The position numbers and the translations under genes are program-made. The notes below the pieces were generated by a model. It saw only the letters and a list, made by a program, of their open reading frames with translations, made no database searches and was not told the origin of the DNA. From the NCBI RefSeq assembly GCF_030068445.1, contig NZ_JAQPOK010000062.1:1-42503 (forward strand): 42,503 nt of DNA, written 5' to 3'. This stretch comes from Roseofilum halophilum BLCC-M91. GTDB lineage: Bacteria; Cyanobacteriota; Cyanobacteriia; Cyanobacteriales; Desertifilaceae. Shown piece by piece: positions 35,001 to 42,503 of this stretch (the first letter of the stretch is position 1; every line of letters begins with the position of its first letter).

Positions 35001-35717
35001 TTGGGGGCTAATTTGAGTTCTGCGAAAACGCGAGATGCCAATTTTGGCGATCGCACCTCTACTTCTATCGAACGAATCATTCAAGCCATCCGAGAAGCGC
35101 GATCGCCCGATTTATTAGAACAGTTGAAATTAGCTGGTTTGAATCCCAAAACCGATTTAGCCGGACAAGATTTGAGCGGACTGCAATTAAACAAGATTAA
35201 TTTATCGGGTTTTGATTTGCGGGGAGCAAAATTGATTCAAGCCAATTTAAGTGAAACCGATCTCAGTCAGTCAGATTTGACGGATGCAGATTTAACCGGG
35301 GCATTTTTAAGCCGAACAACTCTCGATCTCGCCAATGTTACCCGTGCTAACTTCCAGGATGCTTCATTGCAAAATATCACAAAAATTTCGGAAGCAAACT
35401 TCACCGATGCCAATTTTTCTAAGGCATTAATCCAGAATGTTGATTTTCACAATAGCACAATGCAAAAGGCGAGTTTTACATCGGCTCGGTTGTATATGAG
35501 TCGGTTTAGTAATGCCGATTTGACGGGGGCAGATTTACGCAAAATGCAGATGAATTCTGGAAGTTTAGGTTCTCCAAATCTGACGGATGCGGACTTGCGG
35601 GGTGCTAAATTAGGGGTTTGTGGAAATAACATTAATTTAACCCGAACAAAAATTGATAAAAAGACTCAAACTGACGATCGCTTTATGGCATTGTGGAATC
35701 GGATGAATTCCAATTAA
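32037..35717 (+). CDS. Giant modular pentapeptide-repeat protein
   Basis: The 1226-residue protein is built almost wholly of A(D/N)LXX pentapeptides, a right-handed quadrilateral beta-helix. A basic head (NPPRRRRRRSSQE) precedes it. The array is broken by a recurring non-repeat segment of the form TQLDPKWKLVWQLxN, seen near residues 100-125, 248-268, 344-363, 629-649, 784-803, 871-890 (degenerate) and 1204-1225 (last). So it consists of about seven blocks, each closed by the same kind of cap. Another break without the cap lies near 1004-1045. No enzyme domain, signal peptide or membrane segment is seen. Smaller family members mimic DNA or act as scaffolds; for one this size a structural or surface-binding role is more likely, unproven. 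GGGGAGAAAG precedes the ATG. Confidence 0.92.
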   Translation: MSECENTENPPRRRRRRSSQEPQNQNTQLKRNRRFSSSRPPVTEEQLQPGANLSGAILSDRNLKGKNLQGVSLTSAVLRGANLEDADLTGSDLKLAHLHNSQINDNTRLDPKWKLVWELVNLSNENRDCSHTDLSFANLDESNLQSINFSGANLSQCRLSSSNLSRSNFEGANLTQAFGATANFKSANFNEAKLNRVHCDRCDFSGANFQDADLSDASLQNSNFKGADFRGANLSRTRLDNSCLEGVAIDDRTRLDGRYLALWKLFNPTHADGNLQGLWFQKGDLRDRDFRGYNFSNAVLGKTDLRNCDFSGANLANVSLNRADLRGANFLGANLTGADLRLSVIDKNTQLDPKWKLFWQLANQDTQNLQLQGQDLRGLKLIALELTDINFRGANLKNGSFNSSTLTGIDFSQADLESVDFTGTKFDAINFSGANLTDAKMFEADLHDMNLQGATLIKVSLCKGNLSSQNLQNQNLSQANFREANLSNADLSGANLSQANLNRSNLTGANLHDANLEMAVISGAVWEGATCDRANFSLISCTDVDLSQVSLQDTNFQAVYLPGANFSQANLSGANCDRAKLPKGNFQAAMCNGVNFQNADLEHSDFSHSSLCSADLRGANLCATNLTNVAIDRSTQFDRTGRILWELQNRGYSGQDLQGLDLSDRDFQGVNWDGANLENANLSNCNFAGASLVRANLKGTALFKTNFDRAHLSRANLEEMRGDRMLSFQQANLSHANLQHLNLLNLSGANLSHANLTGANLSRANLNDADLRNANLNQANLTGTEINQNTQLDPKWRLVWQLLNQENFEADLTDADLSEAYLARSEFIGANLTGVNFTNTNLEQANLNHANLDGANLDGANLEEANLIGTVISGALNLSDRLRELWELANPSSDRKDYQNAHLENANFAEMDLRECNFSYANLTAANLENANLENANLEGANLENVEFQRANLQGQDLEGAYLVGVDLRNANLSQANLTQAQLLGAQLLGANLSSAKTRDANFGDRTSTSIERIIQAIREARSPDLLEQLKLAGLNPKTDLAGQDLSGLQLNKINLSGFDLRGAKLIQANLSETDLSQSDLTDADLTGAFLSRTTLDLANVTRANFQDASLQNITKISEANFTDANFSKALIQNVDFHNSTMQKASFTSARLYMSRFSNADLTGADLRKMQMNSGSLGSPNLTDADLRGAKLGVCGNNINLTRTKIDKKTQTDDRFMALWNRMNSN

Positions 35718-35798
35718 AGGTTATTGCTGGTGCGTATTTCAACCAAACTTCATCAATTTTTGTAAAAAGTGCTTTACAATATTGGTATGATATCATGA

Positions 35799-36266
35799 CT
35801 GATTGGGATTTGGCAGATTAATGTACAAACTAGAATAGACTTAAATCCAGATGATCGGGAGTTAATTATGGAATTATCACCAGCTTACTTAAAATGGCGG
35901 GAAGATACGATTCAACTCGGACTTGAACGAGGACTGGAGCAGTTGCGGCAGACTAAACGTTTAATGATTGAAACCTTGTTTAGAAATAGGTTTGGTTCTT
36001 TAGATGAGGAGTTAATGGCAATTACAGCGCTTCGCGTGGTAATGGGTAATGGGTAATGGGTAATGGGAAAACCATTTTTTACGCTATGCGTGCCCATTCT
36101 TCAGGCTTTTCATGGGACAACACTCTCAAGGAACATTTCGATTACTGTACCTCATAACATCGAAAAACGCTGTATCGATCGCTTGCTGGAATTGTCTCCA
36201 AAAGAGGCGGTTTCGGTGAGTATGCAAAATTCCCGCGAAGAGTTGTTAGCACGCTTTAGCCAGTAG
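35799..36266 (+). pseudogene. DUF4351-type gene remnant split by a MITE
   Basis: Reading from 35868 gives MELSPAYLKWREDTIQLGLE ... RFGSLDEELMAI, then the MITE. Removing 36025-36172 and one TA restores AIIDRLLELSPKEAV ... NSREELLARFSQ, the usual end of cyanobacterial PDDEXK/DUF4351 transposase-associated proteins (LLQLSREELLARF). In-frame, sensible codons continue upstream of the ATG back to a TGA at 35796, so the 5' end is missing as well. It is a double-damaged fragment, not an intact gene. Confidence 0.85.
36025..36172 (+). mobile_element. MITE copy B, complete, 148 bp, TA target duplication
   Basis: Left end CAGCGCTTCGCGTGGTAATG; right end, on the other strand, CAGCGTTTTTCGATGTTATG. TA lies on both sides (36023-36024 and 36173-36174). 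Precise removal restores an uninterrupted reading frame, which proves insertion. Inside are GGTAATG heptamers and a conserved right half. Confidence 0.92.
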
Positions 36267-36332
36267 AGTGAAGGAATGGGGGATATAGGGAAGACACGGA
36301 GACGCGGGGAAACGGGGATGCGGCGATCGACA

Positions 36333-36394
36333 ATTACCGATTACCGATTACCGATTACCGATTACCGATTACCGATTACCGATTACCGATTACC
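36333..36394 (+). repeat. ATTACCG heptamer array before murJ
   Basis: Eight full ATTACCG units (36333-36388) plus ATTACC (36389-36394) end three bases before the murJ ATG and replace any normal ribosome binding site. The unit resembles the complement of the MITE heptamers. Confidence 0.95.
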
Positions 36395-36397
36395 AAA

Positions 36398-38011
36398 ATG
36401 CCTGATTCTTCTAAATCATCTCGCTCTTTAGCGGGAATTGCCGGGTTAGTGGCGATCGCCACCTTAGTTAGTAAAGTGGCGGGTTTAGTTCGCCAACAGG
36501 CGATCGCGGCCGCTTTTGGCGTGGGTGCGGCGGTAGATGCCTATACCTATGCCTATGTGATTCCCGGTTTCCTACTGATTCTGTTAGGGGGGATTAATGG
36601 CCCGTTTCATAGCGCCATTGTCAGTGCTTTGGCCAAGCGCAAGCCGGAAGATGCTGCACCGTTGGTAGAAACGATTACCACATTAATCAGCCTGATTTTA
36701 CTGCCGGTGACCCTATTTCTGATGGTGGCAGCCGATCCCTTAATCAATTTGGTGGCTCCGGGACTGTTGCAAACAGCAGAAGGAATGGAGATTCATGCGA
36801 TCGCCGTCGAACAACTGCGGATCATGGCTCCTATGGCGCTTCTTGCGGGTTGGATTGGGATTGGATTTGGCACATTGAACGCGGGCGATCGGTATTTTCT
36901 CCCCTCCATTAGTCCCCTGTTCTCTAGCTTGACCATTTTAGCCAGTTTAGGCGCTCTATTCCTGCAATTAGGCTCCGATATCATCAACCCCGAATATGCT
37001 CGCATCGGCGGTCAATTCCTGGCCTGGGGAACCCTGGCAGGTGCGGCGATCCAATGGTTCGCGCAACTGGTGGTGCAATGGCGATCGGGGTTGGGAACCT
37101 TGCGACTCAGGTTTCAGTTTCGCCAACCGGGAGTCGGTCAAGTGTTGCGGGTTCTCGGCCCGGCGACCCTTTCTTCTGGCATGATGCAAATTAATGTTTA
37201 TACTGACCTGTTTTTTGCCTCCTTCATCCCCCAAACCGCCTCAGCCTTGGGATATGCGGGATTATTGGTGCAAACACCTCTGGGTATTCTCTCCAATATG
37301 CTCCTGGTTCCTCTGTTACCCGTTTTTTCCCGACTCACGGAACCCGAAAATTGGCCAGAACTGAAGCAGCGCATCCGCCAAGGGATGATTCTGACAGCCC
37401 TAAGCATGTTACCGTTGGGGGGGTTGATGATTGCCCTCAGTGATGCGATCGTCCGGGTAGTATACGAGCGCGGAGCCTTTGACCCGCAAGCCTCCCAGTT
37501 TGTCTCTAGTTTACTGGTGGCCTATGGCGTTGGCATGTTTGTTTACTTAGGGCGAGATGTATTGGTGCGTGTCTTTTATGCCCTCGGAGATGGCCAAACC
37601 CCCTTTCGGATTAGTCTGATTAGTATTGTCTTAAATGGGGTATTAGACTATGTATTAATTCAATCCTTTGGCGCGCCAGGTTTAGTGTTAGCGACCGTTG
37701 GCGTTAACCTGTTTTCTATGGTAGCGATGATTGTTTTGCTGGATCGAAAGCTTCAGGGTTTACACTGGCAAGAGTGGATGCTTCCGATACTGAGCTTGAC
37801 GGGGGTAAGTGCGATCGCCTCCTCTCTAGCGTGGTTCATTAACGACACCTTAGAACAACTCTGGACAACCCCCAGCTTCCTCTTCCATCTCCTGCAACTC
37901 TCCATTTCCGGAGGCATCGGTTTAGGTATTTTTGTCCTCCTCTGCCTCCCCTTGAAGTTACCGGAAACCCAATCCTTTATCGCTCGGATCAGACAAAAAT
38001 TAGGACGGTAA
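36398..38011 (+). CDS. murJ: Lipid II flippase MurJ (MviN)
   Basis: The 537-residue protein has the MOP-superfamily pattern of about 14 membrane helices, starting with ATLVSKVAGLVRQQAIAAAFG (a conserved MurJ motif), PGFLLILLGGINGPFHSAIV, and later YERGAFD and ALGDGQTPFRISL. It moves lipid II across the membrane for peptidoglycan synthesis and is normally essential. The ATG lies three bases after a heptamer array, with no visible Shine-Dalgarno sequence, so translation efficiency may depend on that array. Confidence 0.95.
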   Translation: MPDSSKSSRSLAGIAGLVAIATLVSKVAGLVRQQAIAAAFGVGAAVDAYTYAYVIPGFLLILLGGINGPFHSAIVSALAKRKPEDAAPLVETITTLISLILLPVTLFLMVAADPLINLVAPGLLQTAEGMEIHAIAVEQLRIMAPMALLAGWIGIGFGTLNAGDRYFLPSISPLFSSLTILASLGALFLQLGSDIINPEYARIGGQFLAWGTLAGAAIQWFAQLVVQWRSGLGTLRLRFQFRQPGVGQVLRVLGPATLSSGMMQINVYTDLFFASFIPQTASALGYAGLLVQTPLGILSNMLLVPLLPVFSRLTEPENWPELKQRIRQGMILTALSMLPLGGLMIALSDAIVRVVYERGAFDPQASQFVSSLLVAYGVGMFVYLGRDVLVRVFYALGDGQTPFRISLISIVLNGVLDYVLIQSFGAPGLVLATVGVNLFSMVAMIVLLDRKLQGLHWQEWMLPILSLTGVSAIASSLAWFINDTLEQLWTTPSFLFHLLQLSISGGIGLGIFVLLCLPLKLPETQSFIARIRQKLGR

Positions 38012-38089
38012 TTTTTGGGTAGAGTGACAGAAGAGGGATATGTACAGTTATAGTCGATTCGGATTTTCTTACCAAGCTTTGTTTCGGTA

Positions 38090-38152
38090 CTAATTATCTT
38101 GATCTTCAATAGACAGTTGTTCGATTGAATCAATCAATTCTTGTAATTTCAT
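38090..38152 (-). pseudogene. Truncated antitoxin-like remnant
   Basis: This frame reads MKLQELIDSIEQLSIEDQDN and then stops. Those 20 residues are the usual start of a cyanobacterial antitoxin of about 70-80 residues. It is probably what remains of one; the PIN gene upstream on this strand has another candidate partner. Confidence 0.5.
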
Positions 38153-38235
38153 GGATTTAACGCAAATATCCGTAGTGGCAATCCAAGCACTAATATACCC
38201 CATCTTCAAGTCAATCAGCCCATCAGAAGAGAAAT

Positions 38236-38634
38236 TTAACTTGGAGTGAGCAGGCGGAGATTGGGAATCTCTACAAAATCTTTGGCATTGTGAGTAACCA
38301 GGGGCAGATCGTGGCGTAATGCGGTTGCTGCAATCCAGGCATCTTGGGGCGAAATAGGCTTCCCTATTCTTTGACGATCGCCCCGAATCTTTGCCCACTG
38401 ACGACACAGAGGTTGATCTGTGGGAATGACCAAGTAATTCAATAGGTATGATTCCAATTGTCGCATCCGGCGATCGCCCCACTGACGAACTACTGCCCAT
38501 TGAAACAGTTCAGCGACCGTCATAAAAGAAAGAGCCAACTGATGACCGATCAAAAGCGGCATATAGGGTTGGGCATAATTACTACCCTTAAAAATAAAAG
38601 AACTAATATCTGTATCGATTAAAATTACAGCCAT
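38236..38634 (-). CDS. PIN-domain (VapC-like) toxin
   Basis: The 132-residue protein has the PIN acid set: Asp in LIDTDISSFI near residue 8, the Glu of VAELFQWA near 42, Asp in SPQDAWIAATAL near 98, and Asp in THNAKDF near 117. PIN toxins are metal-dependent ribonucleases. It starts 20 bases after the stop of the gene at 38655 on the same strand, the typical antitoxin-toxin order. Confidence 0.85.
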   Translation of the reverse strand: MAVILIDTDISSFIFKGSNYAQPYMPLLIGHQLALSFMTVAELFQWAVVRQWGDRRMRQLESYLLNYLVIPTDQPLCRQWAKIRGDRQRIGKPISPQDAWIAATALRHDLPLVTHNAKDFVEIPNLRLLTPS

Positions 38635-38654
38635 AGGATAGTTTGTATCTGGGG

Positions 38655-38954
38655 TTAGCTATCAGAAGCATTTTTTCGTTGTTCTTTCAGAAATGTTAAG
38701 AAATCTTCCATCGAATCCTCTTCTGGCCAAAATGTAGCGACCCATTCCTGAGCATCCTGGAACCTTTTAGGCTGTTGATTTTCCATTAATTGAGATAGAG
38801 ATACCCCTTGCCAAAATTGAGCATTCTTATTTTCCAAACCCTTTACTCGATCGCCAGAGTAGTAATGATCTTGTAAGAAACTCAGAACTTGCTCCCGTTC
38901 CTGTAACGATAGTCGATCGATCGCTTGCATGACAACTTCAATGTTTGAACTCAT
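38655..38954 (-). CDS. Putative antitoxin of the PIN toxin
   Basis: The 99-residue protein starts MSSNIEVVMQAIDRLSLQER, the helical start seen in many cyanobacterial antitoxins, and ends with an acidic-basic tail (EDSMEDFLTFLKEQRKNASD). Position and spacing, directly upstream of the PIN gene, support the role. No DNA-binding motif is clear. Confidence 0.65.
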   Translation of the reverse strand: MSSNIEVVMQAIDRLSLQEREQVLSFLQDHYYSGDRVKGLENKNAQFWQGVSLSQLMENQQPKRFQDAQEWVATFWPEEDSMEDFLTFLKEQRKNASDS

Positions 38955-39167
38955 TTTCGCTAAAAATTAAACATAGTTGGTTTAATCATAACTCAATCCC
39001 TGATGATTAATCACTAAGGGCGATCGCCTCCCACCGATGAACCCAAGCTCAGATTTGCTAGAATCCAAGTAATATTCAGAGATTTAATGAGAGACCATGC
39101 GATCGCCGTTGCTGTCTGCTCGCGGAAACCTCTTGACCCAGGGGTATTTTTACTGTTAAGATATATT

Positions 39168-39185
39168 GCGTAATGTTTATTACGC
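39168..39185. promoter_or_regulatory. Palindrome upstream of typA, possible operator
   Basis: GCGTAAT and ATTACGC form a perfect 7-bp dyad around GTTT, 32 bases before the typA ATG in an otherwise AT-rich leader. Size and place fit a dimeric repressor or activator site, but the protein is not identified. Confidence 0.4.
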
Positions 39186-39217
39186 TGAAATCTATAGTTA
39201 ACGGCCCTTAAATATAT

Positions 39218-41008
39218 ATGTCTCTTCCCATTCGCAATGTTGCCATTATTGCCCACGTCGATCATGGCAAAACAACTCTTGTGGATGCCCTGCTCAAGCA
39301 ATCGGGTATTTTTCGCGAAGGGGAAGAAGTCCCCGATTGTGTCATGGATTCTAATACCCTAGAACGGGAGCGGGGAATTACAATTCTGTCTAAAAACACT
39401 GCGGTTCACTATAAAGATACCCTAATTAATATCGTTGATACCCCAGGCCACGCGGATTTTGGCGGTGAAGTCGAGCGAGTTTTGGGCATGGTAGATGGCT
39501 GTATCCTGATTGTGGATGCCAATGAAGGGCCCATGCCTCAAACCCGGTTCGTGTTGAAAAAAGCCCTGGAAAAAGGCCTGCGTCCGATTGTGGTGGTCAA
39601 TAAAATCGACCGGCCCCAAGCCGATCCCTATGGAGCGATCGATAAAGTCTTAGATTTATTCCTAGAACTGGGCGCAGATGACGATCAATGTGAATTTCCT
39701 TACTTGTTCGCTTCTGGAATTCAAGGCTATGCCAAAGAAGACCTAAAAGACGACAGTCAGGACATGCAGGCCCTGTTTGAATCGATTTTACATCACGTTC
39801 CCCCGCCGGTTGGCGATCCGGACAAGCCCCTACAACTGCAAGTTACGACCCTAGATTACTCGGAATACTTAGGTCGGATTGTGATTGGTAGAATCCACAA
39901 TGGAACCATTCGAGCCAACCAACAAGCAGCTCTAGTCAAAGATAACGGTGAAATGGTCAAGTCTAAAATCTCTAAACTGATGGGATTTGATGGACTAAGC
40001 CGGGTAGATATGGAAGAAGCTTCCGCCGGATATATTGTGGCTGTGGCTGGCTTTAGCGATGCCAACATTGGGGAAACGATTACTTGTCCCAATGAACCCC
40101 AAGCCCTCCCCTTGATTAAGGTGGATGAGCCAACGTTGCAAATGACCTTCTCTGTCAATGATTCCCCCTTTGCGGGACAAGAAGGGCAATTTGTCACCTC
40201 TCGTCAATTGCGCGATCGCCTCTTCCGGGAACTCGAAACCAACGTCGCTCTGCGTATCCATGAAACCGACTCCCCCGATTCCTTCCTCGTCTCCGGACGC
40301 GGTGAACTGCATCTGGGTATCCTCATCGAAACCATGCGTCGGGAAGGCTACGAATTCCAAGTCTCCCAACCCCAAGTCATCTATCGCGAAGTCAACGGCC
40401 AACCCTGCGAACCCTATGAATGTCTGATTCTGGACGTTCCCGAAGAATCCGTAGGCGGATGTATGGAACGGCTCGGTCAACGTCGCGGCGAAATGCAAGA
40501 TATGCAAATGGGAGGCAATGGCCGCGCTCAACTCGAATTTGTGATTCCCGCACGGGGTTTAATCGGGTTCCGAGGTGAATTTATGCGCCTCACCCGTGGT
40601 GAAGGCATTATGAATCATAGCTTCTTTGAATATCGTAGCCTAGGGGGAGAGGTGGAAACCCGCCGCAATGGGGTTTTGGTCGCCTTTGAAGAAGGAACCG
40701 CCACCTTTTATGCCCTCAAGAATGGGGAAGACCGGGGCGTGTTTTTCATTACTCCGGGAACCAAGGTCTATAAAGGCATGATTGTGGGCGAACATAACCG
40801 CCCCCAAGATTTGGACTTAAATGTTTGTAAAACCAAACAGCTCACGAACATGCGATCTTCTACGGGTGATGAACTGGTACAATTGCAAGCTCCAGTACAA
40901 ATGAGTTTGGAGCGTGCTTTGGAATATATTGGATCGGATGAATTGGTAGAAGTTACGCCGGAGTCGGTGCGCTTGCGGAAAGTGAGCAAAAAGCTGGCGA
41001 AGCGTTAG
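39218..41008 (+). CDS. typA: Ribosome-associated GTPase TypA/BipA
   Basis: The 596-residue GTPase has G1 [16 protein letters not shown]2 ERGITI, G3 [16 protein letters not shown]4 NKIDRPQA, then the EF-G-like domains II, III and V and the BipA C-terminal domain ([20 protein letters not shown]). It binds 70S ribosomes and helps assembly and growth under stress or cold. The length is normal. The 263-base gap before it holds the start of the antitoxin gene's upstream region and the palindrome at 39168. Confidence 0.97.
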   Translation: MSLPIRNVAIIAHVDHGKTTLVDALLKQSGIFREGEEVPDCVMDSNTLERERGITILSKNTAVHYKDTLINIVDTPGHADFGGEVERVLGMVDGCILIVDANEGPMPQTRFVLKKALEKGLRPIVVVNKIDRPQADPYGAIDKVLDLFLELGADDDQCEFPYLFASGIQGYAKEDLKDDSQDMQALFESILHHVPPPVGDPDKPLQLQVTTLDYSEYLGRIVIGRIHNGTIRANQQAALVKDNGEMVKSKISKLMGFDGLSRVDMEEASAGYIVAVAGFSDANIGETITCPNEPQALPLIKVDEPTLQMTFSVNDSPFAGQEGQFVTSRQLRDRLFRELETNVALRIHETDSPDSFLVSGRGELHLGILIETMRREGYEFQVSQPQVIYREVNGQPCEPYECLILDVPEESVGGCMERLGQRRGEMQDMQMGGNGRAQLEFVIPARGLIGFRGEFMRLTRGEGIMNHSFFEYRSLGGEVETRRNGVLVAFEEGTATFYALKNGEDRGVFFITPGTKVYKGMIVGEHNRPQDLDLNVCKTKQLTNMRSSTGDELVQLQAPVQMSLERALEYIGSDELVEVTPESVRLRKVSKKLAKR

Positions 41009-41088
41009 GAGTAAGCCCTGTCTGCCCTGTCTGCGGACAGACGGGGGACGTACCTTAACAGAGAAAACTGCTGGATTACCTATTGCTG

Positions 41089-42273
41089 ATGGTAGATTGG
41101 CGGAAATTATGGCGAAGTCTCTTTGCCCGTTTAGCGCGATGGTGGAAAACGCTGCGGCAAAAGTTTCGGGGGACTGGGGCGGCTGGTTCGGATGCACCGG
41201 TCGGGCCTCCCCTTAGCTATACTCACTATGAATTCCTGTTTCATGAGCTTCTAGAAGGGGTAAGTACGCAAGGATGGGGACGCGCAGAGATTCGGGATTT
41301 TTTCCGGCAATGGCAAGAACGGACGACTGAAGGGGAGTGGTTGGGATGGTTAGAGCGCTTTGGTGAGCGGGTTTTAGGCTCTCGTGCCCCGAATCTGGAG
41401 TTGGCTGAACGGATGGTGCAGTTGAGGGCTGTTTATCCAGAAGCTTTGGGGCAACTCTCCGGTGAGATTGGGTCAGCCCTGTTGCAACGCCCTAGGGAAG
41501 CGGAACCGGAGGGGGTGGAAGAACTAGAGGTGGAGGAAAAACCGGCGAGTGTTCCGCTTCCGGTGAGTGAGAAACCTCCAATTTCTCCGCCTCCTGAGCA
41601 GCAGGTGAGGCCGAAAGAGAGTCCTAAACTGGCCCAGAAACCGGCCCAGAAACCGTCTTCACCGCGTCCAGAGTTACCGTCTTTGAATAGTTTGTCGGGG
41701 GTGTTTCGTTTGTTGCAATTACAACCTCAGATGGCGCAACAGTTGGCGAAGCAGATGGGTATTGAGGAGAGTAACCCGGAGAAGGTGTTACAGGAGTTAC
41801 AGGTTAGGGCGCTGATGAAGTCCAGTATGAAGCAGGAGCAACGGGGGAATTTAGGGGGAGCGATCGCCTATTTGGATCGGGCGATTGATTTAAATAGCCA
41901 GTCGGCGATCGCCTGGGGCATGAAAGGAGATCTATTATTTAAGTTACAAAAATTTGAACAGGCGATCGCCGCCTACGACCGAGCCACCACCCTAAATCCT
42001 GACGACGAACAAACCTGGTACAACCGGGGAATGGCAGCCTTTGAGCTACAGCAATTTGAGGTAGCCTTAGCCAGTTTTGAGCGATCGCTCGATCTCCAGC
42101 CGAGTTTCTATCGAGCTTGGAAAAACAAGGCCATTTCCTTATTGAATTTAGGACGCTATCAGGAAGCACTAGCAGTGTGCGATCGCGCTTTAGAGACAGA
42201 ACCCGACGATCCCATGCTACAAACCTGTCGAGACAAAGCACAGGAAAACTTAGAAAGGGAAAATCGACCATAG
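41089..42273 (+). CDS. TPR protein with a proline-rich linker
   Basis: The 394-residue protein has a basic N-terminus (VDWRKLWRSLFARLARWWKT), a helical domain to about residue 135, a Pro/Glu/Lys-rich linker (PVSEKPPISPPPEQQVRPKE) and three to four TPRs from about 245: GNLGGAIAYLDRAIDLN, KFEQAIAAYDRATTLNPDD, QFEVALASFERSLDLQPS, RYQEALAVCDRALETEPDD. TPRs bind peptides or proteins. The function is unknown. The ATG at 41089 is chosen over a TTG at 41083. Confidence 0.85.
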   Translation: MVDWRKLWRSLFARLARWWKTLRQKFRGTGAAGSDAPVGPPLSYTHYEFLFHELLEGVSTQGWGRAEIRDFFRQWQERTTEGEWLGWLERFGERVLGSRAPNLELAERMVQLRAVYPEALGQLSGEIGSALLQRPREAEPEGVEELEVEEKPASVPLPVSEKPPISPPPEQQVRPKESPKLAQKPAQKPSSPRPELPSLNSLSGVFRLLQLQPQMAQQLAKQMGIEESNPEKVLQELQVRALMKSSMKQEQRGNLGGAIAYLDRAIDLNSQSAIAWGMKGDLLFKLQKFEQAIAAYDRATTLNPDDEQTWYNRGMAAFELQQFEVALASFERSLDLQPSFYRAWKNKAISLLNLGRYQEALAVCDRALETEPDDPMLQTCRDKAQENLERENRP

Positions 42274-42365
42274 TGCCGTGATATCAAGTTCGCTTATTCA
42301 TGTCCGCGAAGCGGAAATACCCTAATTAAAAATCCAGGGAGCAAGATGCTCCCACTCCAGTCATA

Positions 42366-42503
42366 CAGCGCTTCGCGCGGTAATGGGTAATGGGTAATTG
42401 GTAATGGGAAAACCATTTTTCACGCTATAATCCCCATTTTTCAGGCTTTTCATGGGACAACACTCTCAAGGAACATTTCGATTACTGTACCTCATAACAT
42501 CGA
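42366..42503 (+). mobile_element. MITE copy C, truncated by the right window edge
   Basis: It begins CAGCGCTTCGCGCGGTAATG after TA at 42364-42365, and matches copy A for 80 bases and copy B over the right half. The window stops about 10 bases before the expected right terminus. Confidence 0.88.

Noticed and set aside
36063-36266. A 67-residue gene at the end of the MITE
   Set aside because: It joins MITE sequence to the 3' end of the split DUF4351 gene.
36333-36394. Possible CRISPR array
   Set aside because: The units are seven bases with no spacers. It is a simple tandem repeat, as is 8364-8424. No cas genes are present.

Overview
The window looks like cyanobacterial chromosome. The octamer GCGATCGC (HIP1) is scattered throughout. 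The marker genes fit: a cytochrome b6f small subunit (petL), a very large pentapeptide-repeat protein, tandem Uma2 (DUF820) genes, a TIGR02450 Trp-rich protein, and heptamer tandem repeats of the kind common in filamentous cyanobacteria. I would guess a filamentous Oscillatoriales-type genome; the species cannot be fixed from sequence alone. Both window ends lie inside copies of the same short repeat, which is what a draft-assembly contig ending at repeats would look like.

Layout. 1-4.9 kb: an NB-ARC-type ATPase whose 5' end is replaced by a MITE, a small gene coupled to an HNH nuclease, a SWIM zinc-finger protein, a multicopper oxidase and a Trp-rich protein. 4.9-15.3 kb: mostly housekeeping genes (lpdA, a fused QueC-QueF enzyme, a URC4/Urg3 family protein, aroB, petL, an AbrB-family membrane protein, alr and tRNA-Glu), plus a recent Uma2 tandem duplication and an orphan antitoxin. 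15.3-17.0 kb: a methyltransferase with two C-terminal beta-rich repeats.

17.1-25.6 kb is the most unusual part: two converging gene sets that look like an uncharacterised small-molecule pathway. The plus-strand set is a fumarate-reductase-type flavoprotein, a SAM methyltransferase, a D-2-hydroxyacid dehydrogenase homologue, a type II dehydroquinase homologue and an arginase-family hydrolase. The minus-strand set is a DRE-TIM aldolase and a PLP aminotransferase. The dehydrogenase homologue lacks its catalytic Arg and His, and the dehydroquinase homologue has two substrate-pocket substitutions, so both look repurposed. An FrhB-family iron-sulfur flavoprotein gene sits between two imperfect duplicates of the flavoprotein/methyltransferase junction and has left remnants of both genes. 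A MITE has replaced the C-terminus of the aminotransferase.

25.7-42.5 kb: a BarA-like hybrid sensor kinase, a COG2251 RecB-like nuclease overlapping a convergent GNAT gene, a phasin-like protein, a secreted FKBP isomerase, the 1226-residue pentapeptide protein built from about seven capped blocks, a DUF4351-type gene split by a MITE, murJ, a PIN toxin module, typA and a TPR protein.

The MITE family is a second theme. At least four copies (window start, 23.2 kb, 36.0 kb, window end) share imperfect inverted termini beginning CAGC and lie at TA dinucleotides. At 36.0 kb the pre-insertion coding sequence can be rebuilt exactly by removing the element and one TA. Three copies alter or interrupt coding sequences.
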